The notes under the pieces: generated by a model | The model's input: only the letters and a program-made list of their open reading frames with translations | Databases searched by the model: none | Told to the model about the DNA's origin: nothing | DNA from: Isoetes taiwanensis | Taxonomy: Eukaryota; Streptophyta; Lycopodiopsida; Isoetales; Isoetaceae | Length of the DNA stretch: 64,000 bases | Reading direction: 5' to 3' | NCBI GenBank assembly: GCA_021234155.1 | Contig: JAJEKV010000034.1 | Location: forward strand, 10,059,614 to 10,123,613 | In this document: piece after piece, positions 23,910 through 33,259 of the stretch | Layout of the letters: each line of letters opens with the position of its first letter | Numbering within the stretch: the first letter of the stretch is position 1 | Translations under genes and position numbers: made by a program

Positions 23910-24935
23910 TCAAAAAAAGCAGCTTCCGATCGGAAGGTCCGTGGGACTTCGAAATTTGGCGGATCTCCCGCAATGCCACGATGCACCGGTCGGAACCGAT
24001 GAGGCTTCCGGCTGTGGGCCCCCGGAACGATGTTGGCACCGCCTTAGCCCCAAAGAACCGTGGGAGTTATCCACTCTCTGCTGCCTCCGGTCGGAGCTGG
24101 TCTTCTTCCCAAAAGCCCCGACAGTCTTTAACTTATCTTTGTATTGACTGCCGGCCTTATGAGCAACTCCCTTCCTTCGGAGCTTAACGGTCGAATGTGT
24201 GGGTTTTGGGTTCGAGCCACTCCCAGATGCACCTCCTCCCTGTTGGTCCCGCTGATCTTGTCGGTCCCGCTCCTCTTGCTCCAACTTCTCGCGCTCTTCC
24301 CGAGCTTTCCTTAAGTCTTCTTGGATTTGAGCAAAAAGTTGGGCTGCGGCACGGCGATTAAGTTCAGCGTGGTACCTTTGTGGCCGAAGACCCATATCTA
24401 TCTGAATAGTTGTCAGATAGTCTATGCTGATGTCGGGGATTTCTCCCCAGACAAAACTGTTGGAACCCTCATGCCATTGGTATGGGGGAACCTCAATGGC
24501 TCTGCCATCGATGACGGCAAAGCCGTCTCCGAGGTACCGGTACTCCCTACCCCGGGCTGCTGTGTCAGACCGCTCAATCTCCCGGTGGTCGTCTTCCCTG
24601 GCAAAACCCCTAATCCGGTCGGCCTCCGTCCTGACATCTTCCTCCTCCGTATGGCCTTCTTGCTCGGGAGGATAAAACTTGATGAGCATCATCACCATAT
24701 CAGGTTGCTCAACAAGGGTATAGGGGAGCTGGCGTAGGTTCAGCCGGATGAGGAATGGCTCTGAGAAGTGATAGACAGGATATGGAATCCTATCATTGTT
24801 CTCAAACCTATTGACCAGCTCATCCAACAAGATGTCGATGAGGCTGGGGTCAGTAGCCATGTGCTTAGCAATCATGGCGTAGATCTCCACGATGCTCATG
24901 GTGGACGGGTCCGGAGCGCTCTTGGTAATAGCCAT
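23910..24935 (-). CDS. Accessory ORF a of the chromovirus, unknown function
   Basis: A 341-codon minus frame starting at ATG 24,935, only 73 nt from the end of the 5' LTR, where gag would normally begin. The open frame extends further upstream without an ATG. Domains by eye: an N-terminal helical region (MSIVEIYAMIAKHMATD, LIDILLDELVNRFENNDR); a central mixed region ending YLGDGFAVIDGRAIEVPP and YQWHEGSNSFVWGEIPD; a strongly charged coiled coil (LFAQIQEDLRKAREEREKLE); a Gly/Ser linker; and a basic Lys/Arg tail. There is no CCHC knuckle, so it is not a second gag by motif, although helical-plus-basic-tail architecture is gag-like. No family recognised. Confidence 0.65.
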   Translation of the reverse strand: MAITKSAPDPSTMSIVEIYAMIAKHMATDPSLIDILLDELVNRFENNDRIPYPVYHFSEPFLIRLNLRQLPYTLVEQPDMVMMLIKFYPPEQEGHTEEEDVRTEADRIRGFAREDDHREIERSDTAARGREYRYLGDGFAVIDGRAIEVPPYQWHEGSNSFVWGEIPDISIDYLTTIQIDMGLRPQRYHAELNRRAAAQLFAQIQEDLRKAREEREKLEQEERDRQDQRDQQGGGASGSGSNPKPTHSTVKLRRKGVAHKAGSQYKDKLKTVGAFGKKTSSDRRQQRVDNSHGSLGLRRCQHRSGGPQPEASSVPTGASWHCGRSAKFRSPTDLPIGSCFF

Positions 24936-25008
24936 GGGGAAAAGTGAGGCGCTGGCGGCGAAGAGGATGGCAGAGGGGGCGCTAGGAGGCACAAAGCACA
25001 AGGGCGCA
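24936..25008 (-). promoter_or_regulatory. Region expected to hold the primer-binding site
   Basis: On the minus strand the 5' LTR ends TTTCTGCACA and is followed by TGCGCCCTTGTGCTTTG. A standard initiator-Met tRNA site (TGGTATCAGAGC) or any TGG-initial site is absent. The primer is therefore unidentified. Confidence 0.4.
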
Positions 25009-28000
25009 TGTGCAGAAATGTATGGTGCAGAAATGTATGGTGCATGTAAATGGCTATGGCCTATGCATTTACCATTTCTGGGAACCAGGATCCATTAAAA
25101 GAAAAGTTTAATTCCGGGCCCCAAATCTGGCATCATGGTGCACCTTTATCTAATGCAGGATTAAGCATACACAATGTTGAAACATAAACGATAAAATACC
25201 AACTTATTCATCTCTCAACCATTCAAAGTGTAGCTTGATCTCGAAGGAAACGAAAGCCTGAGAACATCATCAGTGGTCTTGCTTGCTATTTGCAAGAAAT
25301 ATTTGCGGTGTCACCAAATTTAAAGCCGTTTCAAATCATTTAAAAGAAGAAGAAATTAAATAAATGGGTCTTACTTCTTGACTTCAAGAGCCAGTTCACC
25401 TTGTCGATGCTGGTTACCGCCATCGCCAAGTATGCCCACAGGTTTTGACCTAATGCTTCGTTGAGGAGGAAAAGCGAGGGAAAATAATGGACTTCAAAAC
25501 TTCTTTGTCTTTGTTTTTCCTTGTCCTTTAAAACCCCCTTGTCAGCCCTTGAGCAACCTTTTTACCATGGTCACCATGGTATTTCTAGCTAAAGCGTGTA
25601 CTATTTTTTTATGGACCCTGGTTGGTGGAACGATTCATAGAATATTCCCTCTCCACACATTATTCGCCCGTCTGAAGTCTTTTTGGGGTCAAACTGGACC
25701 CTGTGGACCCGATTTTAAAGAGGGTGCTTGAAGATCACACACCATGGGTTAAGATAGTATACTAGCATCTATAACGTACAGTGTCATACTAATACAATCT
25801 AGTACTGCACAACTCAAACATAGCAAGAGGATTCCAACATGACACGAGCCTGGGGAATCGAACCGCAGTTCCAATCCAATGCTCAGGGCTTATCTGGATA
25901 ACATGAAGAGGGCGTCTCCAACTATCTTATCTGAAGATAATGCCAGGCCTCCTCATAGTTACAGTAATTCCATGCATCGGGACGATCAAACACGTGCCAC
26001 TGACTGCCACTTCAAGTTGCAACTGTTAGTGGCATGCATTTGATGATCCTATACATAGTGCTTGCCATGACGAAGAGCAATACATGTAAGACCACAAAGG
26101 GAGGCTGTTAGTGAGCCTAGGGAACTGAATCCCAGCGCAATGTCGATGCTTAGCCAGGCATAATGGAGATCCCGAGAGAAGGGATCGCTCTTATGCCTGG
26201 GGGCCGAAGCCCACTGAAAGTCCGCAAGTGTTACTAACCATGGCTGCAAATCTGCAACAAGAAAACTACTCCGAGGCAAGGCATCGGATCAACAAACATC
26301 ACATATTTATGAAGTCATTAACATGTGGCAGAAATGCCACCGACGTGCAACTGCACAATAAAAAGATTTCAAACAATAGCAAGAAGACAAAGCTCTAGTT
26401 CATAGGATCCCCAGCTGCAGCCCGCCTGATGACGGCATCAAGCTGGCGGATCTCCTGGGTCAACAAATCCCTAGCAAGGCTCGTGTGTGATCTCAATGCG
26501 TGCAACACAGACATTGGAGCCCCAAGTTGCTCCCAAGCAACACTAGAAATCCCCGAATCTGTCATCTGCTGTGACGCTCCCAGAATATATACGACCCTCG
26601 GACGTATACATACGGGGACTTTCCCCTCCCATGGCGATCATCTCACCATGAGCAGGGCCCTCCGTCTGGTTCGGGCCATCGATGAAATGAGGCCCGAAGA
26701 AGGACACGAAGGGGTCATTCGGCCCACGCCTTCAATGGGACTCCTACGTCGCGGAAGCATGAGTACAAGGGTTAGCACACAGCACGAATATACATAAATA
26801 ACCACCACGAAGGGTGGCGCATCCATCCAATATACCAATGGCATAGAATATGCATCTAATTCTAAGAAAACACCCAAACCCCGGGTTCTACCCGGCTCGA
26901 GACTCAGCGGGGATCGGTGGCAATTTTGGGCCTCAAGAGATCGGCCAGACCCAGAACGGGGCATGGCGTTGGCTGGCATAGAACATTGGCTAGGGTTGTC
27001 CACTCCATCCGCCCCTCCTGTGCACACTTTGCAGATGGGTCAATTCATGCTATGGCTTCGCTATAGCCTTCCGGAGACGCAGACCCAGGGCATCACCCTC
27101 TGAGCCTACTCCAGGTTCATGACGCCTGGTCCGATGAGGCAGGGTGGGGGCGTCCCCTTCCGTAATCACCGGTGGTTCCATGGGTGAGCTAGAGAATACG
27201 TGCCGCATCAGCGACCCCCGCATCCGTACCCGACTTACTCACCCTAAATCTACTCAAAGTGCAAGGTGCTCCATACGGATCACACCTTCCCACCCAGGGA
27301 GTGTCAGACCCATACCCGGCCCTCTACGTGACCGGCTATCAGGCCTAGCCCACTGTAGGAGTCTCAGGAGCCTTGTATGCTCATGCAAGACCCCACCCCT
27401 CATGTCACCACTGTGTTCCTTGTCTGGTGCTAAGCCAGACCATAGCATCTAGGACCCGGTGGGTTCTTGTGCACAGGCCGCATCTAATGGGACTTTACAG
27501 GGCGCTATCTAGGAACATACTACCATACACGGTTCAGAGGCCTCTACCCCCCCGTAATCCCCCCGTTTCAGAGTCAGATGAAACAAAGAACTAACAATCC
27601 ATCCTTTCAGAGTAAGAACCAGAATTGAATATAAAGAGAACTTGTTTGCACAAACAAGGGTTAGTTTCTATGACTGAATTACAAAAGAACAGAGAAAGAC
27701 GGACACAACCAAGTGTTATCTAGAATTCACATAGCCACCTACCTGAATTCTGGCTGGACTCATTCCCATGGGGGCCTCCATCTCTGGCGGTTGAAGATTC
27801 AAATTGTGGCTTTCACGAGGGGACGGCGGTATGGCGGTTCTCTGCCAGTGGTTGATGGCGCCTCAGCTCCCGGCCTTCTTTTGGTCGATCTTGTGAGTCA
27901 ATCCCAGGGATAGGGGTCAAGTTGGCATCCAAACTTGGCAATCCCCATGCTGCCCAATCGATTGGGGCAGGTGGCGCCTTCCCAATTGGTAATTATCCTA

Positions 28001-28190
28001 ATTTCCTAGGTTATAGGTTATTACTAATAATGTGTTAAATTAGCATAGCTAATTTAATCCTTTGTAAGGTAACCCCCCTAGGTTGCAATTAAGTTCCCAT
28101 ACCCCCATGGTAGCGTACCTTTAGGGAGTGACGTGCTTGTATTTGTACGTGTCCCGTATAGTAGACCGTATAAATACGTGGAACGTCACA
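25009..28190 (-). repeat. 5' LTR of the chromovirus
   Basis: 3,182 bp. It begins TGTGACGTTCCACG on the minus strand and ends TTTCTGCACA. It differs from the other LTR by a 15-bp duplication (gcagaaatgtatggt) near its 3' end and by clustered small differences at CAG/CTG/CG sites. Long tracts of several hundred bp are identical. Confidence 0.95.
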
Positions 28191-28880
28191 TCTGCCTCCT
28201 CAAGTTCCTAAGTGAAGTGGCAATTCTGTGGGCCTCGATGCCAACCTGCACAATGCTTGTTATGAACTCCTCTGCAATGAAGACATGTTCACCCTCTGGA
28301 GGATACGCCTAAGGATCAAGACGGGATGTATCAATTGTGGAGCTTATCAAGGAGGGGTCCAAGCTTACGACAGGATGGCCCATCTCCCCCGTGGAATTCC
28401 CATTTCTTTCTATAAATGTATGCCCTCCAAGAAAGCGTCACCACCACAAACCATGCTCAAAGAAAACAAAACAAACAATTGAAGTTATATAGCAAGCGAA
28501 CTATATACGGAGTCATCCAATAGTTGTGATGTGATCCCCAATATGAATAGAGATGTAATCCACATCATGATCTGAAATTTCAAGCTCAAGGCTGAAGGAG
28601 GGATCATGGAGATCCTCAAAGTTACAATCCATCTCATCAGATGACACAGAATCATCCCATTAACACTGGCGTCCAGGGCCATTCCGTTCCACAACCACAT
28701 ACCCTGTAGCCAAACCCTCATTCACATGAGGACTGTTGGAAGGAATGATCCAGCTACTGCTCAACGTATACTTTCCATTCCTGAGCATTTTGCAAACAGT
28801 AAATGTCAAGCTAGGAGTGAGTCTACGGCCACCATGGTAAATTACAAATTGAGCCATCAATAGGTTTGTCATTAACAATA
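28191..28880 (-). other. Right flank of the LTR element with coding-like minus-strand text
   Basis: Immediately right of the 5' LTR the minus strand reads EGEHVFIAEEFITSIVQVGI and then HRIATSLRNLRRQ, ending at the LTR. The DNA there, gaggaggcaga directly before TG, resembles a polypurine tract. Further right, minus frames give FVIYHGGRRLTPSLTF and, after a stop, WDDSVSSDEMDCNFEDL. I cannot assign either. They may be CACTA gene exons on the minus strand, or the 3' end of another retroelement. Confidence 0.35.
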
Positions 28881-30009
28881 CTGAAAGCCTTGGACGATGG
28901 CATGAATTATATGAGAAGGCTCGTGATGAAATAAAAAAGGCTAGAGAAGCATATGCACGAGAAAATAAGGGAGATTAAGATATCCAGATCATCTAGAGGG
29001 TTTACCTTCATCAATGCCAAATTGGTGGTTGGTCTAAGAGATGGACAAAGCAAAGGAGAAAGGCGAGAAGATATCCATTGATGACTTCAACATTGCTTTA
29101 GGTTGTGAGAGGAAGGTAATGTTCCTATTAAAGAAATTTCAGTCCTATTTATATTTTAGAGATATCAATCTAATATATATTGTTTTTGTAAACTACGAGC
29201 AATGTTTTCCAATTTGTTACCAATTTGTCTAATGTTTCTTATTCTCACTTGTAGATAAGATATCATTCTTCAATGTGGGCATATGGACAACACTTTTGTA
29301 TTGAGGAAGTTGATAAAGGTCGTGTCACTTTTGACTCTGGAATAATGGCTTCCTTTCTTCAAAGGAGTCAATGTAGTGCGGGGGACATAAATCCTATTGA
29401 TGGCAATGTTGATTATATTGGAGTTATTACCAAAATCATGGACTTGAACTTTCGTTCATTCCATGTGAACATGCTAAAGGCCAAATGGTTCAAAACGCAA
29501 ACCCAAGGAAGAAATCAAACCATTCGAGTACACCCTTCTGGATTCTATGAGGTAGACACTTCACATGTCTTAAGAGATCTAGACGAGCCTTTCTAGTCAG
29601 GAAGCAAGTATTTTTCCATGATAATTCTAGGGTTAAGAAATGGTAGATAGTGGTTCATTCACAACCAACTTCTCGAAGAGTTATTGCCATGCCTATCCTC
29701 AATGATTCTAATTGTGACACCCAAGGATCATCATCTGATATTCCACTTCCTCGTGAGTTGGAGTTGATTGACCCAGTTGAAGAAACCATTGACCACGAGC
29801 ATGATTCACGATTAGAGGACCATCAAGGCCTTCAGGTAAGGTCTCCAATGCATAGCCCAGAACATTGTATACTTGATGACTACTTTGATGAGGAGAACGA
29901 CACAGAAAATGGGACAGAGAGACATGTATCGCGGCTCCCTTTGCAATTGGATGATGATGAAATAGAAGAAGTTGAGCAGGATTTGCTATATGACATTACT
30001 AAAGACTAG
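28881..30009 (+). pseudogene. CACTA-associated protein with DUF4216-like domain
   Basis: Plus-strand text shows a charged piece (RWHELYEKARDEIKKAREAY), then from 29,273 a 107-codon frame with VDYIGVITKIMDLNFRSFHV, LKAKWFKTQ, SGFYEVDTSHVLRDLDEPF, and in continuation QVFFHDNSRVKKW, a stop, and IVVHSQPTSRRV. This is the layout of DUF4216 (YYGxLxxIxELD.. KCxWF.. PFxxxxQxxQVFYxxD), a domain typical of CACTA transposon proteins. One TAG replaces the second Trp of the KWW motif. An acidic 119-codon tail ends at 30,009 (DDDEIEEVEQDLLYDI). It is the last gene before the right subterminal array. The stop makes this copy defective as read, unless it is an error. Confidence 0.75.
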
Positions 30010-30359
30010 TTCAATGATTTTTTTTTAGTATATGTCATTGTCGTTGAGGAATATTGTGTTGAGATACTCTTGATACAATTGCTAATATTATGTATTAGTG
30101 AACTTTTAAATCATATGAGACAAGTATGATAATGCATAATTTATTGTATATTCATAGCCTTGGCAATCTTGTTCTAGCCACATAGGTATGTATGAAATGA
30201 GAACTTTTGAGAAAATGAAAAATGTAGAGAAAGAGTAGTTATATTAAGAGTGTATAGACAAATGGTTATTTGAATAGATGGCAAGTGTCTCTTTTGGTAT
30301 CTTTGCATATGGGATTATTCAAAAGGATTAAAACGAATAGTAAAGTGCATGACTATAAG
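30010..30359. other. CACTA 3' spacer
   Basis: AT-rich sequence between the DUF4216-like gene and the subterminal array. No feature seen. Confidence 0.5.
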
Positions 30360-31446
30360 TAGAGTGCATACGATATGAGTCAATGGTATAAAGTTAGACA
30401 TAGTGTCAATGATAGCATCAACTCTAGACATAATGTATAAACAAGAGTTAGATCATATGTTAGCATGAGTAGTAGAGTTCGTACTACTGAATGAGTCAAT
30501 AGTGGCATCAGACATAGGGTTAGAAATAGAGTCAATAGTAGCATCTAATATAGAGTCACTGATAGAGTCAGAATTGAAACTAATGATAGTGTCAGACATA
30601 GCGTCAGAAGTAGAGGTCAACATAAAGTCAAGCATAGTGTCAATTGTAAGGTCAGAAATAGAGTCACTGGTAGAGTCAGAATTGGAACTAATGATAGCAT
30701 CAGAAGTAGAGGTCAACATAAAGGCAAGCATAGCGTCAATTGTATGGTCAGAGCTAGAGTCAGATGACGTGTATGCTTGAACCTAATGCCAATACCTTTG
30801 ACTCATAGTGCATCAGTTGTTACGTCAGTTATAACGTCAGTTATAGCAAAAGATTGATTAAAACGATATAGCATCATCTTTAGAGTCAGACATAGCGTCA
30901 AAAGTAGAGGTCAACATAAAGTCAAGCATAGCGTCAATTGCAAGGTCAGAACTAGAGTCACTAGTAGAGTCAGAATTGGAACTAATGATAGTGTCAGACA
31001 TAGCATCAGAAGTAGAGGTCAACATAAAGTCAAGCATAGCGTCAATTGTATGGTCAGAACTAGAGTCAGATGACGTGTATGCTTGAACCTAATGCCAACA
31101 CCTTTGACTCATAGTGCATCACCGTTACGCCGTCGATTATAACGTCGGTTTAGCATTAGATTGGTTAAAATGATATAGCATCATCTTTAGAGTCAGACAT
31201 AACGTCAAAATTAGAGTCAGATGACATGTATATTTGAACCTAATGTTAACACCTTCGGCTCATAGTGCATCAGCTCCTACCTCAGCTATAACGTCAGCTG
31301 TAGCGTTAGATTGGTTAAAATGATATAGCATCATCCATAGAGTCAGATATAGCGTCAGAATTAGCAGCAGAGAAATATCTAACTATAAATGCTGCTAATA
31401 ACTACAGAACATTGTTTTCACCTCAAAAAACACCAAAAATATCCTT
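30360..31446 (+). repeat. CACTA right subterminal repeat array
   Basis: Short gagtcaga/gcgtcaga motifs in higher-order units. A block containing agtagaggtcaacataaag, caagcatagcgtcaattg and gatgacgtgtatgcttgaac recurs at about 30,600-30,790, 30,900-31,090 and, shortened, 31,180-31,230. This is the expected binding-site array. Confidence 0.85.
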
Positions 31447-31489
31447 CTGATGCTAAAACTGACTCTAATACCCCCTTCCTCTTGTAGTG
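31447..31489 (-). repeat. CACTA right terminal inverted repeat
   Basis: 43 bp ending CCTCTTGTAGTG, inverse of 9,732-9,774, followed by the TTA target duplication. Confidence 0.95.
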
Positions 31490-31664
31490 TTAATTCCAGA
31501 ATCGATGCCTGAATTTAAATGTCGCTAGAGACGAGCAACTAATTGGTGCAATTAACACAAGCCCGAGAAGGGAAAACGGTGGGGCGAGAATGGCCCGTCG
31601 GGAAAAGGCGAAGGATCCCCGAATCGGATGTTTTTTTAGGGCTGTGGAATCAACCAATCCGAGG

Positions 31665-31779
31665 TAGGGAGGGTGTCCATAAACCGTCCACTTAAGCAAA
31701 AAAACTTTATTATGATGGGTTTATTTTTTCTTAATCTCTTATTTTGAAATAACATTATGAAATTTTAAAGTTTAGTCTT
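31665..31779 (+). repeat. ~115-bp dispersed repeat, copy 1
   Basis: Inverse of 47,295-47,405. Shared phrases include ccataaaccgyccacttaag, aaaaaactttaytaygatgg and taatctcttattttgaa. The two copies differ mostly by transitions. It is probably the end of an unidentified transposon. Confidence 0.75.
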
Positions 31780-31983
31780 TAATCCTATTGTTTAAATTTG
31801 GTTTTTCCGGGGTCCCGAAAACTTTTGATTTTTTTCTTAAGTTGTTTTCCTAAGGTTTCAGCTACCGGAAAAAATTTTCAGTATTCCAAAAATTGGGTCT
31901 GTGGGCTTTTCCGTCGGTGTATGACTTGTATGGTGTTTTCTCTGTTTTAGCCGCCGGAATCCACCTGACAGTCCCGGCCCTCT

Positions 31984-33259
31984 ATGGCCACCTCTGACAG
32001 CATGCATGCGTTGAAGAAAAGAACCCGCAATTTGGACACCTCGTCCCCATCAGAGCAGGTATCTCAGGCTGAGGCAATCAGGGTTGTACAGGAACAGGCC
32101 GATTCCCTCCAGGCTAAGCTGGCAAGCTTGGAGGCATCACGAGACCATCTGCCAGAGGCTGCGCTCAAGAAACAGCTTCTCCAACAGAAGGAGCGAATTT
32201 CCCTTGTGGAAGTTCGGCTTGGGGATTATGATTGCGGGGGGAGCCCAAAAGGCCGAGGACCCGGATAAGAGGGGAGATACAAGCAACAACGCAGCTAGTC
32301 CGCGGAGATGGGGCACCGCTTGGATAAGGTCCACCAAAGGTGGATGGAAGACATGGCGCAAGCACGGGCCGACATGAAGGGGTTGCTCCGCCCAGATTGT
32401 ACAAGTCACAAGCATGGCTGGTCCGGATAGATGCTAAGGAAAAGGATGTGGAAGCGGTGGGGCAGGCTCCAATTCCTTGATGAAGCAAAGGCAGACAGTG
32501 AGATGTCGGGGAAGATGCTCACATATAGAGAACCATATGGCCCACTTACGGCCAAAGAGATCACGGGACCTCCGAATGGAGGTGCAACGAGTCCGAGTGC
32601 ACCAGTCATCTGCACCAGCACCCCCATACCGCAGAGGCCGAGGTGGCTCTGGGGAATCAGGCGGGTACCGTGGAGGAGCAAGACATCCGTGCACGCGCCG
32701 CCTCAACCTTATTGTGCGGGATTGCCTTGGGAGGAGCAAGGCGAGGATTTGCGAGGTAAGCTTACCACCCCGGTACTTGCAAAGCTCCAATTACGATTTG
32801 GTTATCAAGAGTCCAATCGGGGATCGGAGGACCGAGCATGAGACCCTCGGCTAGTTAAGTTTGCGATCTTGGATTGGGAGGCAAAATCTTTGTTGTTGCA
32901 ACGCACACCGCCGCTTGAAAGGTACGTCCATATACCTGGATGTGGATCTCACGCCACTGCAACAACGGGAAAGAAGCCAAGAGTTGGTCAAGATAAGAGA
33001 GATTCGACAAGCTGGAGGGGCTGCTGGTTTGGTTAATGGCAAGATGAAGGTATATGTGCCTCCTCGTCGACGAGCAGTTGCGTCGCACGGGCAGAGCGGT
33101 CCAGGGGCATCAGGCCAGGCAGGCCAGGGAGAGGGCGGATTGAGGCCTTCCACCACTGCAGCACATCCATCAGGGTCCCGTGAGCAGGCTGCCCGAGTTA
33201 TTCCAACCACAGCAGCGTCCTCAGGCACTCAGATGGGTCCACAGCCGCAGTCAGCATAG
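31984..33259 (+). pseudogene. LINE ORF1 (nucleic-acid-binding protein)
   Basis: It starts MATSDSMHALKKRTRN and has a Leu/Gln/Glu-rich coiled coil (QADSLQAKLASLEASRDHLP, QQKERISLVEVRL) over about residues 35-85. After frame changes in 32,270-32,860, the last 133 codons give GTSIYLDVDLTPLQQRERSQ, VKIREIRQAGGAAGL, VNGKMKVYVPP. This matches the C-terminal domain of L1-type ORF1 proteins (IYLxxDLTPxQ...R...A...G). A Gly/Gln/Ser-rich tail ends at TAG 33,257-33,259. The endonuclease follows in the same frame with no spacer. Confidence 0.75.

Larger units (their letters stand above)
12716..28190 (-). mobile_element. Ty3/gypsy chromovirus with extra pre-gag genes
   Basis: Two direct repeats of about 3.17 kb (12,716-15,878 and 25,009-28,190) bound a 9.13-kb interior. 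On the minus strand the order is 5' LTR, three unrecognised ORFs (24,935 to 21,334), gag with a zinc knuckle, protease, reverse transcriptase, RNase H, integrase, chromodomain, polypurine tract and 3' LTR. RNase H-then-integrase order plus a chromodomain places it among plant chromoviruses. LTRs begin TG and end CA. No 5-bp target duplication is seen: the minus-strand flanks are gcaga on the 5' side and aggct on the 3' side. Pol and gag carry several frameshifts, so this copy appears inactive, although LTR identity is high. It sits inside the CACTA element. Confidence 0.94.
9732..31489 (+). mobile_element. CACTA (EnSpm/CMC) DNA transposon, with nested LTR retrotransposon
   Basis: The element starts CACTACAAGAGGAAGGGGG and ends with its reverse complement. 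The terminal inverted repeats (9,732-9,774 and 31,447-31,489) match at 42 of 43 positions. A 3-bp target duplication TTA lies at 9,729-9,731 and 31,490-31,492, as expected for this superfamily. Inside both ends are subterminal arrays rich in gagtca/gcgtcaga motifs, as for transposase-binding sites in plant CACTA elements. A DUF4216-like coding region at 28.9-30.0 kb is read toward the right end. I find no tnp2-type transposase; its expected place is occupied by the LTR element at 12,716-28,190. Total length is 21.8 kb, about 6.3 kb without the nested element. It is probably non-autonomous now. Confidence 0.93.

Noticed and set aside
23910-24935. ORF a as a second gag
   Set aside because: The coiled coil and basic tail are suggestive, but there is no CCHC knuckle or recognisable capsid motif, and a separate true gag is present.
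30453-30780. Ser/Asp- or Glu/Ile-rich open frames on both strands
   Set aside because: By-products of the right CACTA subterminal repeats.
30360-31446. CRISPR-like array
   Set aside because: Repeats are short, variable and irregularly spaced with no unique spacers, and the context is a plant CACTA end.
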